From: Shouchella tritolerans
Lineage (GTDB): Bacteria > Bacillota > Bacilli > Bacillales > Bacillaceae_D
Length of the DNA stretch: 64,000 bases
NCBI RefSeq assembly: GCF_025770735.1
Contig: NZ_JAODPB010000001.1
Span: 1,112,976 to 1,176,975 of the forward strand
Direction: 5' to 3'
Below, in pieces: positions 32,736-41,399 of the stretch. The stretch's first letter is position 1. Every line of letters begins with the position of its first letter. A program made the translations under genes and the position numbers. The notes beneath the pieces are model-generated. The model was not told the origin of the DNA. It saw only the letters and a list, made by a program, of their open reading frames with translations, and ran no database searches.

Positions 32736-33830
32736 ATGGCGACGATTGTATTTGATCGCATTACCAAAACATTTGTTGACGAAAAGCGCGGAGGCACCTT
32801 TACAGCCGTGAAAGACGCTACGTTTACGATCAACGAGAAAGAATTTCTTGTTTTTGTCGGCCCCTCAGGCTGTGGCAAGACGACATCGCTGCGGATGATT
32901 GCTGGTCTTGAAAAGCAAACAGAGGGCAACATCTATATAGACGGCCAACTTGTTAACCACGTCCATCCAAAAGACCGCGACATTGCAATGGTGTTCCAAG
33001 ATTATGCGCTTTATCCTCATATGACGATTAAAGAAAATTTAAGTTTTGGCTTAAAGAATATGAAAATCGACAAAAGCATCATTGACGAAAAGGTCCGTTA
33101 TGCATCAAACATTTTAGGGCTGGATGACTTGCTTGAACGGAAGCCTAAAGAGTTATCTGGAGGGCAACGACAACGTGTCGCTCTTGGCCGTGCCATTGTC
33201 CGTGACCCAAAAGTATTTTTATTTGATGAACCCCTTTCCAACCTTGACGCGAAACTGCGTGTGCAAATGCGGATTGAATTGGCTGAGCTTCATCAACGCC
33301 TTGGGGCGACAATTGTCTATGTCACCCATGACCAAGTAGAGGCGATGACATTAGGTGAACGGATTGTGGTTATGAATAAAGGCGAGATCCAACAAATTGC
33401 TTCGCCACAAGAACTGTATGCCAAACCAGCGAATATGTTTGTTGGCGGCTTTATTGGTTCGCCGGCGATGAATTTTTTGGAGGCAAAAATTGTCTCGGAT
33501 CAGCATCTTCAAGTTGGAAACAGCAAATGGCCTTTGGCCCCAGCATTGAAACAAAAAATTGCTAGCTACATTGGCAAAGACGTCGTATGTGGCATTCGTC
33601 CAGAACATATCCGTCTTATAGCTGAAGGCGATGGCCACGCTACTGTAACGGTGCGCGTATGTGAGCATTTGGGCTCGGAAAACTTAATTTATTTTTCTTT
33701 AAACGGCACAAATACGATTGCAAAAGTATCAGGGGAATCATTTGTCCAGGCTGGAGAAGAAGTGTCTGTTTCTCTACAAATGGATAAAATCCATTTGTTC
33801 GATAAAACAAGCCAACTACGAATAGGGTGA
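32736..33830 (+). CDS. Sugar ABC transporter ATP-binding protein (MsmX/UgpC type)
   Basis: The 364-residue ATPase has Walker A GPSGCGKTT, signature LSGGQRQRVALGRA, Walker B VFLFDEPLSNLD and a C-terminal TOBE domain (VCGIRPEHIRL), as in MsmX, UgpC and MalK. Such ATPases can serve several CUT1 importers. The fructan importer at 36-39.6 kb has no ATPase gene, so this protein may energise both. It lies seven bases after the permease gene and four bases before the YesL-like gene. Confidence 0.94.
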   Translation: MATIVFDRITKTFVDEKRGGTFTAVKDATFTINEKEFLVFVGPSGCGKTTSLRMIAGLEKQTEGNIYIDGQLVNHVHPKDRDIAMVFQDYALYPHMTIKENLSFGLKNMKIDKSIIDEKVRYASNILGLDDLLERKPKELSGGQRQRVALGRAIVRDPKVFLFDEPLSNLDAKLRVQMRIELAELHQRLGATIVYVTHDQVEAMTLGERIVVMNKGEIQQIASPQELYAKPANMFVGGFIGSPAMNFLEAKIVSDQHLQVGNSKWPLAPALKQKIASYIGKDVVCGIRPEHIRLIAEGDGHATVTVRVCEHLGSENLIYFSLNGTNTIAKVSGESFVQAGEEVSVSLQMDKIHLFDKTSQLRIG

Positions 33831-33834
33831 GTCT

Positions 33835-34527
33835 ATGTTTTCAGTGACAGCACTTTTGCGGATAACGGCAAAGGATTTATACCAATACGTTGTTTCGGTC
33901 GTTGCTATTAGCTTGTTCGTTTCGATGATCATGTTGCCAGGCATCTTGTTTTTGCCTTGGCAGTTGGCGATTGCTTTTGCCTTGTTTGCCGGTGGGCCAG
34001 TTTGGTTTGGCGCGAGCAAAGCAGTTGAGACCATGCTGCAGGAGGAAAAGGCATCAACGATTTTAACGTTTTTAAAAGCAACGAAAACCCATTGTTTCCA
34101 AGGAATCGCCTTTGCTTGCTTTTTCGGCATATTTGTTTTGATTGTCGTTTCTTCTTGGTGGTTGTGGGCCGTCGAAGGCACATGGTTTGCCTTTGCAATT
34201 GCCTGTTTTCAAACGTATTTTGCTGGCATGGTTGCTTTAAGCCAGCTTTATACGGTGCCGCTCGCAATAAAATACGGGCTAAAATTGCCAAAAGCGATGC
34301 TCGTGAGCATCAAATTGTTGTTAGCAAACCCCCTTTATACGATTGGCGCTTTTCTTCAACTGATTTTGTTTACTGCGCTGCTGTCTGTGACCATTGTTGG
34401 CAATGCGCTCTTACTTCCGGGTGTGGCGGCAGTGTTCGTAAGCAGAATGACGAGCGGTGCTATTAGTCGATCTGATTTAGTAGACAACGGGGATGTTGTT
34501 CAGCAACAACCTAGTTCACACTGCTAG
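33835..34527 (+). CDS. YesL-like (DUF624) membrane protein
   Basis: The 230-residue protein has five or six hydrophobic helices and the YesL-type N-terminal pattern (ALLRITAKDLYQYVVSVVAISLF, then FLPWQLAIAFALFAGGPVWFGA). Such proteins commonly accompany carbohydrate ABC importers in Bacillaceae and Paenibacillus; the role is unknown. It begins four bases after the ATPase stop, so it ends this operon. No clear terminator follows immediately. Confidence 0.72.
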   Translation: MFSVTALLRITAKDLYQYVVSVVAISLFVSMIMLPGILFLPWQLAIAFALFAGGPVWFGASKAVETMLQEEKASTILTFLKATKTHCFQGIAFACFFGIFVLIVVSSWWLWAVEGTWFAFAIACFQTYFAGMVALSQLYTVPLAIKYGLKLPKAMLVSIKLLLANPLYTIGAFLQLILFTALLSVTIVGNALLLPGVAAVFVSRMTSGAISRSDLVDNGDVVQQQPSSHC

Positions 34528-34733
34528 CATATGTGTAACATGCAGCATCTCCAATTAAGCTGCAATAAAGTTTTCGGCACGGCACCGGTACTAATTGCCC
34601 TATGTCAATGAATCGAAAAGCAAAGAGTGGCAGACCATGTGTTGGTTGTTTGATACGTCGGTAAGAAAACGCTTTAAAAAATGGTATAAACCAGCCCTTT
34701 TTTGTTTAAGATGCTAAAAAGGGGTGCTTGCAG

Positions 34734-34850
34734 ATGAAGGATCGCCATATGCAAGACGGACGGTTTGTTTTAGGGCTTATTTGGGGTACGTTGATTAGCT
34801 TGCCGATTTGGATTATCCTCTTATTCATTGGTTACTGGCTTTTTTTCTAG
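34734..34850 (+). CDS. 38-residue single-span membrane peptide
   Basis: The peptide MKDRHMQDGRFVLGLIWGTL continues with a strongly hydrophobic helix ending IGYWLFF. AAGGGGTG lies about eight bases before the ATG, and a terminator begins four bases after the stop. These are good signs of a real short gene. It sits alone between the YesL-like and LacI genes, a stretch of about 400 bases otherwise without genes. Function unknown. Confidence 0.6.
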   Translation: MKDRHMQDGRFVLGLIWGTLISLPIWIILLFIGYWLFF

Positions 34851-34853
34851 CTT

Positions 34854-34883
34854 GCCTATTGCCATATGGCTTTAGGCTTTTTT
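34854..34883 (+). terminator. Rho-independent terminator after the 38-residue peptide
   Basis: GCCTA/TAGGC and GCC/GGC pairs separated by a TT/TT internal loop form the stem (34854-34877), followed by six T. Confidence 0.75.
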
Positions 34884-34889
34884 ATTGTG

Positions 34890-34903
34890 TGAAAGCGCTG
34901 GCT
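34890..34903 (+). promoter_or_regulatory. cre-like site before the LacI-family gene
   Basis: TGAAAGCGCTGGCT matches 12 of 14 cre positions. It lies about 30 bases before the regulator gene and could also be a site for that regulator. Confidence 0.4.
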
Positions 34904-34933
34904 TCATTAATATAGAAGGCAGAAGAATAGGGG

Positions 34934-35923
34934 GTGTTTAAAATAAAGCCGAAAATTAGCGATGTGGCCAAAGCGGCAGGTGTTTCGCCCACCACTGTTT
35001 CGCGGGTAATGAACAAACGTGGCTACATAAGTGAAGAAACACGCCAAAAGGTTTATGACGCAATGAAAAAGTTAAACTATATTCCGAATGATTTAGCACG
35101 CTCGCTTTACAATAAACGCTCCAATTTAATTGGCTTGATTGTTCCAACAACCGCTAACCCGTTTTACGGGGAACTAACAGCGCGGATTGAACATTTTTGC
35201 GCGCTTGCTGGATTAAAAGTGCTTCTTTGCAATAGTTTACATAACGCAGAAAAAGAAGCACATTACTGGGAAATGCTGCGGCGCAATCAAGTGGATGGCG
35301 TGATCGTCTGTACATACAACCGTGGATTAATCGACGTGTCTGAGCAAATGCCTACAGTTGCATTTGACCACTATTTATCAAGTGGGATCCCAGTTATTAG
35401 TTCCGATAATTATGCAGGGGGAGAACTTGCTGCCGCCACGCTGATCGAAGCCGGTTGTAAATGCATCGTTCATATTAATGGGCCTGCTGAACTAGAGACG
35501 CCTGCCAATCTTCGGCGCAGCGGTTATGAAGCAGTCATGCAACGCTATGGTTTGCCAGCTATGACCTATGAGATTCGTAGCATTTTGTCACAAGCGGAAG
35601 CAGAAGCTGCGATTTGTGCTTTGTTTGATCACCAACCAAACATGGATGGTGTCTTTGCAAGCGACGATAGCATCGCTCTAAAGGTGATCCAAGAAGCGCG
35701 GCGCCGTAACAAGCGTGTTCCTGAAGATGTGAAAGTGATCGGATATGACGGCACGGAGTTCGTCCGTCAGCATGTGCCGGAACTAACAACAATCAAGCAG
35801 CCGATGGCCACGATGGCAGAGACAGCTGTGCAAATTCTCATTCAGCAAATAGAACAACCAGATAAGGCGCTAGAAAAAGAATATGTGCATAGCATTGAAT
35901 TAGTAAGAGGGCATAGTGTATGA
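34934..35923 (+). CDS. LacI-family transcriptional regulator of the fructan cluster
   Basis: The 329-residue protein has a LacI helix-turn-helix (KPKISDVAKAAGVSPTTVSR) and hinge (LNYIPNDLARSL), then a periplasmic-binding-like sensor domain. The start is uncertain: GTG 34934 overlaps its own G-rich ribosome site, while the ATA codon at 34943 is ideally spaced from it. The fructan operon follows after a terminator and carries two LacI-type operators, so this is very likely its repressor, with a fructan-derived sugar as inducer by inference. Confidence 0.9.
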   Translation: MFKIKPKISDVAKAAGVSPTTVSRVMNKRGYISEETRQKVYDAMKKLNYIPNDLARSLYNKRSNLIGLIVPTTANPFYGELTARIEHFCALAGLKVLLCNSLHNAEKEAHYWEMLRRNQVDGVIVCTYNRGLIDVSEQMPTVAFDHYLSSGIPVISSDNYAGGELAAATLIEAGCKCIVHINGPAELETPANLRRSGYEAVMQRYGLPAMTYEIRSILSQAEAEAAICALFDHQPNMDGVFASDDSIALKVIQEARRRNKRVPEDVKVIGYDGTEFVRQHVPELTTIKQPMATMAETAVQILIQQIEQPDKALEKEYVHSIELVRGHSV

Positions 35924-35936
35924 ATAAAGCATAGGC

Positions 35937-35973
35937 AAAAAACATCATTGCCGAACAATCGGAGATGTTTTTT
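35937..35973 (+). terminator. Rho-independent terminator after the LacI gene
   Basis: AACATC/GATGTT and CCGA/TCGG pairings form an interrupted stem (about 35940-35970) followed by T residues. Confidence 0.7.
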
Positions 35974-35979
35974 GCCTGA

Positions 35980-36043
35980 TTTTATGTCAACCGGTTGACA
36001 TATGAAACCGGTTGACATAAAATCATTTTGAAAGCGCTTTTCA
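35980..36043 (+). promoter_or_regulatory. Twin LacI operators, promoter and cre site of the fructan operon
   Basis: A perfect TGTCAACCGGTTGACA palindrome (35985-36000) and a second TGAAACCGGTTGACA copy (36003-36017) both carry the LacI-type central CG. They lie inside a larger inverted repeat with 17-bp arms (35980-35996 and 36006-36022). TTGACA (35995-36000) and TAAAAT (36018-36023), 17 bases apart, form the promoter beneath them. A cre-like TGAAAGCGCTTTTCA follows at 36029-36043. Repression by LacI and CcpA together is expected. Confidence 0.8.
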
Positions 36044-36065
36044 TAATAGGGGAGGTGGGAAACAG

Positions 36066-37037
36066 ATGTCTGTCGTACAGCCATCGCGCATAAAGGACAA
36101 TCGTGCCAGATTGGGGCACATTCAACCACAAAAACAGAAAAAGTTCGTCCGTGTGCTTCGTAGTTGGCAATTATATGTGTTGTTGGCGCCAACGATCATT
36201 TACTTTCTTATATTTAAGTATTACCCCATGTATGGGTTGCAAATTGCGTTTAAAAATTACTTGCCAAGTTTAGGAGTATGGGGCAGTGAATGGGTGGGGT
36301 TTGACCACTTTCTACGCTTCTTTCAGTCTTATCAATTTTGGACTATTTTGGAAAACACACTTGTTTTAAGCATTTATGAACTTGCAGTTGGGTTTCCGCT
36401 GCCAATCCTATTGGCATTAATGCTAAACATGCTTATCAGCCACAAATATAAACGATTTCTCCAAACAGTCGTGTATGCACCCCATTTCATCTCTGTCGTT
36501 GTCTTAGTAGGAATCTTATTTGTTTTTTTATCGCCATCAAGTGGATTAATCAATCATTTGATTGGATTGTTTGGCGGCGAACCAATCAATTTTATGGCGA
36601 GTCCAGAGTGGTTCAAAACGTTATATGTGTTCTCTGGCGTTTGGCAAGGAACGGGCTTTGCAGCGATTATTTATTTGGCTGCATTGAGCGGGGTCGATCC
36701 ATCTTTGCATGAAGCGGCGGTGATGGACGGCGCCAGTAAGTTTAAACGAATGCTACATATTGATATCCCAGCGATTATGCCGATTTCCGTTATCATGTTA
36801 ATTTTAGCGCTAGGAAACTTGATGAACATCGGGTTTGAAAAGGCGCTATTGATGCAAACACCGCTAAATAAAGAATCATCTAATATTATTGCAACGTATG
36901 TGTACGAGGTCGGCATCCAGCAAGCGCAATATAGTTTTGGCACAGCAGTAGGGTTATTTAATGCCATCATTAACTTGATTTTGCTTGTCACAGTCAACCA
37001 AATCGCACGAAAAATGTCCGACAGTAGTTTGTGGTAG
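36066..37037 (+). CDS. ABC transporter permease (LplB-type)
   Basis: The 323-residue protein has an N-terminal basic segment, six helices and the EAA loop HEAAVMDGASKFKRML, with YPMYGLQIAFKNY near the first helix as in LplB/YtcP-linked importers. GGGGAGGTGG precedes the ATG. It is the first gene of the fructan operon under the twin LacI operators. Its partner permease begins 13 bases downstream. Confidence 0.92.
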   Translation: MSVVQPSRIKDNRARLGHIQPQKQKKFVRVLRSWQLYVLLAPTIIYFLIFKYYPMYGLQIAFKNYLPSLGVWGSEWVGFDHFLRFFQSYQFWTILENTLVLSIYELAVGFPLPILLALMLNMLISHKYKRFLQTVVYAPHFISVVVLVGILFVFLSPSSGLINHLIGLFGGEPINFMASPEWFKTLYVFSGVWQGTGFAAIIYLAALSGVDPSLHEAAVMDGASKFKRMLHIDIPAIMPISVIMLILALGNLMNIGFEKALLMQTPLNKESSNIIATYVYEVGIQQAQYSFGTAVGLFNAIINLILLVTVNQIARKMSDSSLW

Positions 37038-37050
37038 GGGGAAAGATCGA

Positions 37051-37941
37051 ATGGATAAATGGAAACGGACAAGAGGAGATAAGGCGTTTGATATAGTCAA
37101 TATCACGTTGCTGACAATTGGCTGCCTGCTTGTGTTATATCCACTTTACTTTATTGTGATTGCCTCGATAAGCGATCCAAACCGTGTCTTTGCCGGAGAT
37201 GTACTCCTATTGCCAAAGGATATTACGTTTGATGGCTTTAAGCGTATTTTTCAAGATGACAATATTGTAAATGGTTTTAAAAATACACTTCTATACGCAA
37301 CACTTGGTACTGCGATAAGCGTGTCGCTGACGGTCACCTCTGGATACGCTCTTTCCCGTAAAGATTTGCCAGGACGCCATATCATTATGATGTTTTTGGT
37401 GGTTACGTTGTTTTTCCATGGAGGAATGATTCCAACGTATCTTGTCGTTCGCGAATTAGGAATGGTGAATACGATTTGGGCAATGGTAATTCCGAATGCA
37501 GTTGGGTTATGGAATGTCATTATTTGCCGTACTTTTTTTCAGACATCGATTCCGAAAGACATGCTAGAGGCAGCACAAATTGATGGCTGTAATGATTTTC
37601 GTTTCTTTGCAAAAATTGTTTTGCCGTTGTCAAAGCCTATTATTGCCGTCATGGTGCTTTTTCACGTCGTCACTCATTGGAACTCTTTTTTTGATGCGTT
37701 GATTTACTTGAATAATGATTCGCTTTATCCGTTGCAATTAATTTTACGAAATTTGCTCATCCAAAGTGAGGCATCGACGCAAATGATTGGCGACATTGAA
37801 TCGAACCAAGTGCAGCTTGCTGTGGCAGAACAAATTAAATACGGAGTCATTATCGTTTCGTCTTTACCGTTGCTTGTTTTGTACCCATTTTTGCAAAAAT
37901 ATTTTGTAAAAGGCGTTATGATTGGATCGATTAAAGGTTAA
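37051..37941 (+). CDS. ABC transporter permease (LplC/YtcP-type)
   Basis: The 296-residue protein has six helices and the docking loop LEAAQIDGCNDFRFFAK, and ends with KYFVKGVMIGSIKG. ATG 37051 is chosen because AGGGGGAAAG precedes it; the frame is open further upstream over the end of the first permease. No ATPase gene is in this operon, which is normal for LplB/LplC-type systems that share an MsmX-like ATPase. Confidence 0.92.
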   Translation: MDKWKRTRGDKAFDIVNITLLTIGCLLVLYPLYFIVIASISDPNRVFAGDVLLLPKDITFDGFKRIFQDDNIVNGFKNTLLYATLGTAISVSLTVTSGYALSRKDLPGRHIIMMFLVVTLFFHGGMIPTYLVVRELGMVNTIWAMVIPNAVGLWNVIICRTFFQTSIPKDMLEAAQIDGCNDFRFFAKIVLPLSKPIIAVMVLFHVVTHWNSFFDALIYLNNDSLYPLQLILRNLLIQSEASTQMIGDIESNQVQLAVAEQIKYGVIIVSSLPLLVLYPFLQKYFVKGVMIGSIKG

Positions 37942-37960
37942 CAAAAGGGGGAAAACGCGT

Positions 37961-39565
37961 ATGAAAAAATGGACCACATGTTTGCTTGTTTCTGCCATTG
38001 CTTTGTCTGCCTGCAATAACGAATCAAGCAACAAGGAAAATCACAATGCCGAGAAAGTAGAATTTAATGAAACCGGGCTGCCTCTTGTCGACGAAGGAGT
38101 TGATGTGTCTTTACAGTTTGTCTCGCCAAAGTCCGCATTGGCGCCAAATTTTGGTGAAATGACGATCTTTCAAGAGCTCGAAAAGATGACCAATGTCCAC
38201 ATTGACTGGAACAATATTCCAGGGGATGGCTACGCTGAGAGGAAGAATTTAATGCTTGCCAGCAATGATTTGCCTGATGCTTTTTACAATGCTGGTTTTA
38301 GTGATTATGACCTTGTCCGCTATGGGCGTGATGGCGCCATTATCCCTCTTGAAGGCTTAATTGAAGAATACGCGCCGAACTTACAAAAGATTTTAGATGA
38401 ACGCCCTGAACTGTTGGCTGTTTTAACAGCTCCAGATGGACATATTTATTCATTGCCGCGAGTAGAAGAGATGGGGCTTGTTCCCTATGCAAATTTTACA
38501 GCGATTAACCAGGCTTGGCTTGATGAAGTAGGGCTTGAAAAACCGGAAACGTTGGATGAACTTCGCGAAGCATTAAGGGCTTTCCGCGAGCATGATGTGA
38601 ATGGAAGCGGCAAAGCTGATGAAGGATTGAGCTTTACGCCAAATGACGGATTCCAAGGCTATTTAGGCGACTTTTTTGCGGCCTTTGGGCTGCCTGATAA
38701 CCCGAACAAAATAGTTGTAAAGGACGGGGAAGTCATTTTTACAGCCGTTCAAAATGAGTATAAAGAAGCGATCGCGTATTTCCATGAATGGTTTGCAGAA
38801 GGGTTGATCGACCAAGAAGTGTTTACCCACGACACAGGACAGTTTTTGGCCAAAGGTAAACAAGATCCTAACCCTTTAGGTGCCTTTATTTTTTGGGAAA
38901 TTGAGTCTGTTGTCGGCTTAGAACGAGCTGAGGATTATGTCTTGCTTGGTCCCCTTGAGGGGCCGAATGGCGAGCGGATGTATGGGCGTTCCAACCATCA
39001 TGAGCATCATCGCGGTGCCTTTGTCATTACATCGGCGAATGAAAATCCAGAGTTGACAATGAGATGGGTCGACCAACTATATGACCCACACTTGTCCGCC
39101 CAGATTAACTGGGGGCCAATTGGTGAGATTTATGAGGAAGATGAAAATGGCATGCTTGTGAATAAAGAACTGCCAGAAGGGATCACTATGGGCGAGTTTC
39201 GTGAAAAAGTGGCGCCGATGGGCCCGTCTGTTGTATTAGAAGAACATTTTGGCACTGTAGTAGATATGGAGCCACGGGCTAAACAGCGACTTCAAGATAT
39301 TGAAACGTATTATGCTGATTTTATTTGGGAAGAGAGCTACCCAAATGTCTTTATGAACGAAGAAGAGCTAGACCGGTTGCATTTCCTAGAGGCGGATTTA
39401 ATGGATGTCGTTGAGCGAAATTATGCCCGTTGGCTTATGGAAGGCGGTATCGAAGAGGAATGGGAAGCCTACGTAAACCAGCTGTATGAAATGGGCTTAG
39501 AAGAATGGCTGCAAATCCGCCAAGATGCGTATGACCGCTATTATGAACAAATGGAGAGCCAATAA
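37961..39565 (+). CDS. Sugar-binding lipoprotein (LplA-type)
   Basis: The 534-residue protein begins with a lipoprotein signal (KKWTTCLLVSAIALSAC, Cys18) and continues with a large solute-binding fold (QFVSPKSALAPNFGEMTIFQ, NVHIDWNNIPG). The acidic N-terminal linker and the 500-plus length are typical of LplA-type proteins. ATG 37961 is chosen with AGGGGGAAAACG upstream. It lies between the permeases and two GH32 genes, so fructo-oligosaccharides or levan fragments are the likely cargo, by context. Confidence 0.91.
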   Translation: MKKWTTCLLVSAIALSACNNESSNKENHNAEKVEFNETGLPLVDEGVDVSLQFVSPKSALAPNFGEMTIFQELEKMTNVHIDWNNIPGDGYAERKNLMLASNDLPDAFYNAGFSDYDLVRYGRDGAIIPLEGLIEEYAPNLQKILDERPELLAVLTAPDGHIYSLPRVEEMGLVPYANFTAINQAWLDEVGLEKPETLDELREALRAFREHDVNGSGKADEGLSFTPNDGFQGYLGDFFAAFGLPDNPNKIVVKDGEVIFTAVQNEYKEAIAYFHEWFAEGLIDQEVFTHDTGQFLAKGKQDPNPLGAFIFWEIESVVGLERAEDYVLLGPLEGPNGERMYGRSNHHEHHRGAFVITSANENPELTMRWVDQLYDPHLSAQINWGPIGEIYEEDENGMLVNKELPEGITMGEFREKVAPMGPSVVLEEHFGTVVDMEPRAKQRLQDIETYYADFIWEESYPNVFMNEEELDRLHFLEADLMDVVERNYARWLMEGGIEEEWEAYVNQLYEMGLEEWLQIRQDAYDRYYEQMESQ

Positions 39566-39567
39566 GA

Positions 39568-41397
39568 TTGTTTACAAAAACGCTTTTTTTGCTGGCGTTT
39601 CTGTTGATAGGCACTAGTTGTACGATGCTTGAAACAGGAGGGGAAAGAATGGCGGCATTAAGAGAAGACGCTTCTTATTACACAGAACGGTATAGGCCAC
39701 AGTACCACTTCTCTACCCCCGTGGGCAATTTAGCTGATCCAAATGGGCTCGTATTTTATAAAGGGGAATACCATTTATTCCATCAAAAAAATGGCACGTG
39801 GGCCCATGCTGTTAGCAAGGATTTGCTTCATTGGGAGCACTTGCCCGTTGCGTTGGAACATGATCATTTAGGTCAAGCGTTATCCGGTAGTGTGGTTGTT
39901 GATGAGAAGGACACAAGCGGTTTGTTTGGCGGGAAGCCGGGATTAGTTGCTATTTATACAAACACAGAGGGTGGCGAAGCCCAATCGATTGCTTATAGCA
40001 AAGATGATGGACGGACGTGGGAACGGTATGTTGGCAATCCTGTTATCCCAAACACTGGCATGAAAGATTTCCGCGATCCGAAAGTGTTTTGGCATGAGGA
40101 AACGGCAAAGTGGGTCATGGTAGTCTCAACGAATCAGACCGTCAGCTTTTACCATTCTGACAACTTGATTGATTGGGCATTTGCAAGTCAGTTTGGTGAC
40201 GAGGAAGGATTGCATGCTGCAGTGTGGGAATGCCCAGATTTGTTCCGCCTACCAGTTGACGGCGATGAGGACAATCAAAAGTGGGTTCTCCACGTAAGTG
40301 TGGGCGATAATGATGAAACCAATGGCTCTACTGCGCAATATTTTGTCGGTGAATTTGACGGGACTACCTTTACAAACGACAATGATGCCGCTGATGTGCT
40401 GATTACTGACAGAGGCCAGGACTTTTATGCGGCGCAAACATTTGCGAATTTGGATGGCCGCACGGTTTGGCTCGGCTGGATGGCGAACTGGCGTTATCCG
40501 TACCAATCGCCAACCGATCCATGGATGGGAGCGATGTCGATTCCACGAGAGTTAGGGTTGTATACAAATTCCAACGGGCAAGTGCGACTACGGCAAAAGC
40601 CGATATCCGAACTTGATACAATTAATGCCAAACAACAGGATTTTGCTCCTTTTGACGTTGCCAATGAGGCTACTCCCCTTGATTTTAAAGGGACGACTTA
40701 CCGTTTTACAGCCGAAGTTTCGTGGGAAGATTTGCGAGAATTTGGCTTGCGGCTCAGGCATGGTGATGGTGTTGAGTCACTTCTTGGCTTTGATGGGGAA
40801 TATCAGAAAGTGTTTTTAGATCGTACCAATGCAGGGCTGGAAACGATAATCGATCGCAATGGCCAACCATTTCCATTCGGACAGCGCTATGAGGCAGATT
40901 ATGATGCAAAACGGGGTTTCATGAAGCTGGATGTGCTTGTCGATGAATCATCGATTGAATGGTTTATCAATGACGGCGAGCTTACGTTTACATCCCTTAT
41001 TTATACGGATCCAACGAACGCAGGGATTGAATGGTATGCCGACGGTGGCTCCATCCATGTCCAGCATGCACAAGCAATCCATTTGCATAATGTGTGGCGT
41101 GCCCGTGTGCCCGAGGGACAGTTGGAACGGATTGTGACCAATGAAGAAATAGTTCGGTTGGCGATTGGGGAAACAAAAGAGCTTATTGCCGATTTGAAAC
41201 CAGATTACAACGTGGGCGAAGAAATGATCGAGTGGGGAAGCAGTGATGAGGACATCGTCACCGTGATCGATGAAACAGAACAAGGAGTGATGATCCAAGC
41301 AATTGGCCAAGGGAATGCCGAAGTAGTTGCCAGAGAGCCAAAAAACGGTCTCGAAAAAAGAATACGGGTTTATTCAACAGGAGAAGGAGAGCAATAG
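39568..41397 (+). CDS. GH32 levanase/fructanase lipoprotein with C-terminal Big-like domain
   Basis: The 609-residue enzyme starts with a lipoprotein signal ending GTSC (Cys18), so it should be anchored outside the membrane. The GH32 five-blade domain has nucleophile Asp57 (NLADPNG), the transition-state Asp170 (FRDPKVF) and acid/base Glu221 (WECPDLF). A beta-sandwich follows (residues about 370-510), then a bacterial Ig-like segment (about 520-600, VRLAIGETKELIADL). TTG 39568 starts two bases after the previous stop with GGAGAG upstream. It probably releases fructose or short chains from levan or inulin. Confidence 0.9.
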   Translation: MFTKTLFLLAFLLIGTSCTMLETGGERMAALREDASYYTERYRPQYHFSTPVGNLADPNGLVFYKGEYHLFHQKNGTWAHAVSKDLLHWEHLPVALEHDHLGQALSGSVVVDEKDTSGLFGGKPGLVAIYTNTEGGEAQSIAYSKDDGRTWERYVGNPVIPNTGMKDFRDPKVFWHEETAKWVMVVSTNQTVSFYHSDNLIDWAFASQFGDEEGLHAAVWECPDLFRLPVDGDEDNQKWVLHVSVGDNDETNGSTAQYFVGEFDGTTFTNDNDAADVLITDRGQDFYAAQTFANLDGRTVWLGWMANWRYPYQSPTDPWMGAMSIPRELGLYTNSNGQVRLRQKPISELDTINAKQQDFAPFDVANEATPLDFKGTTYRFTAEVSWEDLREFGLRLRHGDGVESLLGFDGEYQKVFLDRTNAGLETIIDRNGQPFPFGQRYEADYDAKRGFMKLDVLVDESSIEWFINDGELTFTSLIYTDPTNAGIEWYADGGSIHVQHAQAIHLHNVWRARVPEGQLERIVTNEEIVRLAIGETKELIADLKPDYNVGEEMIEWGSSDEDIVTVIDETEQGVMIQAIGQGNAEVVAREPKNGLEKRIRVYSTGEGEQ

Positions 41398-41399
41398 GG

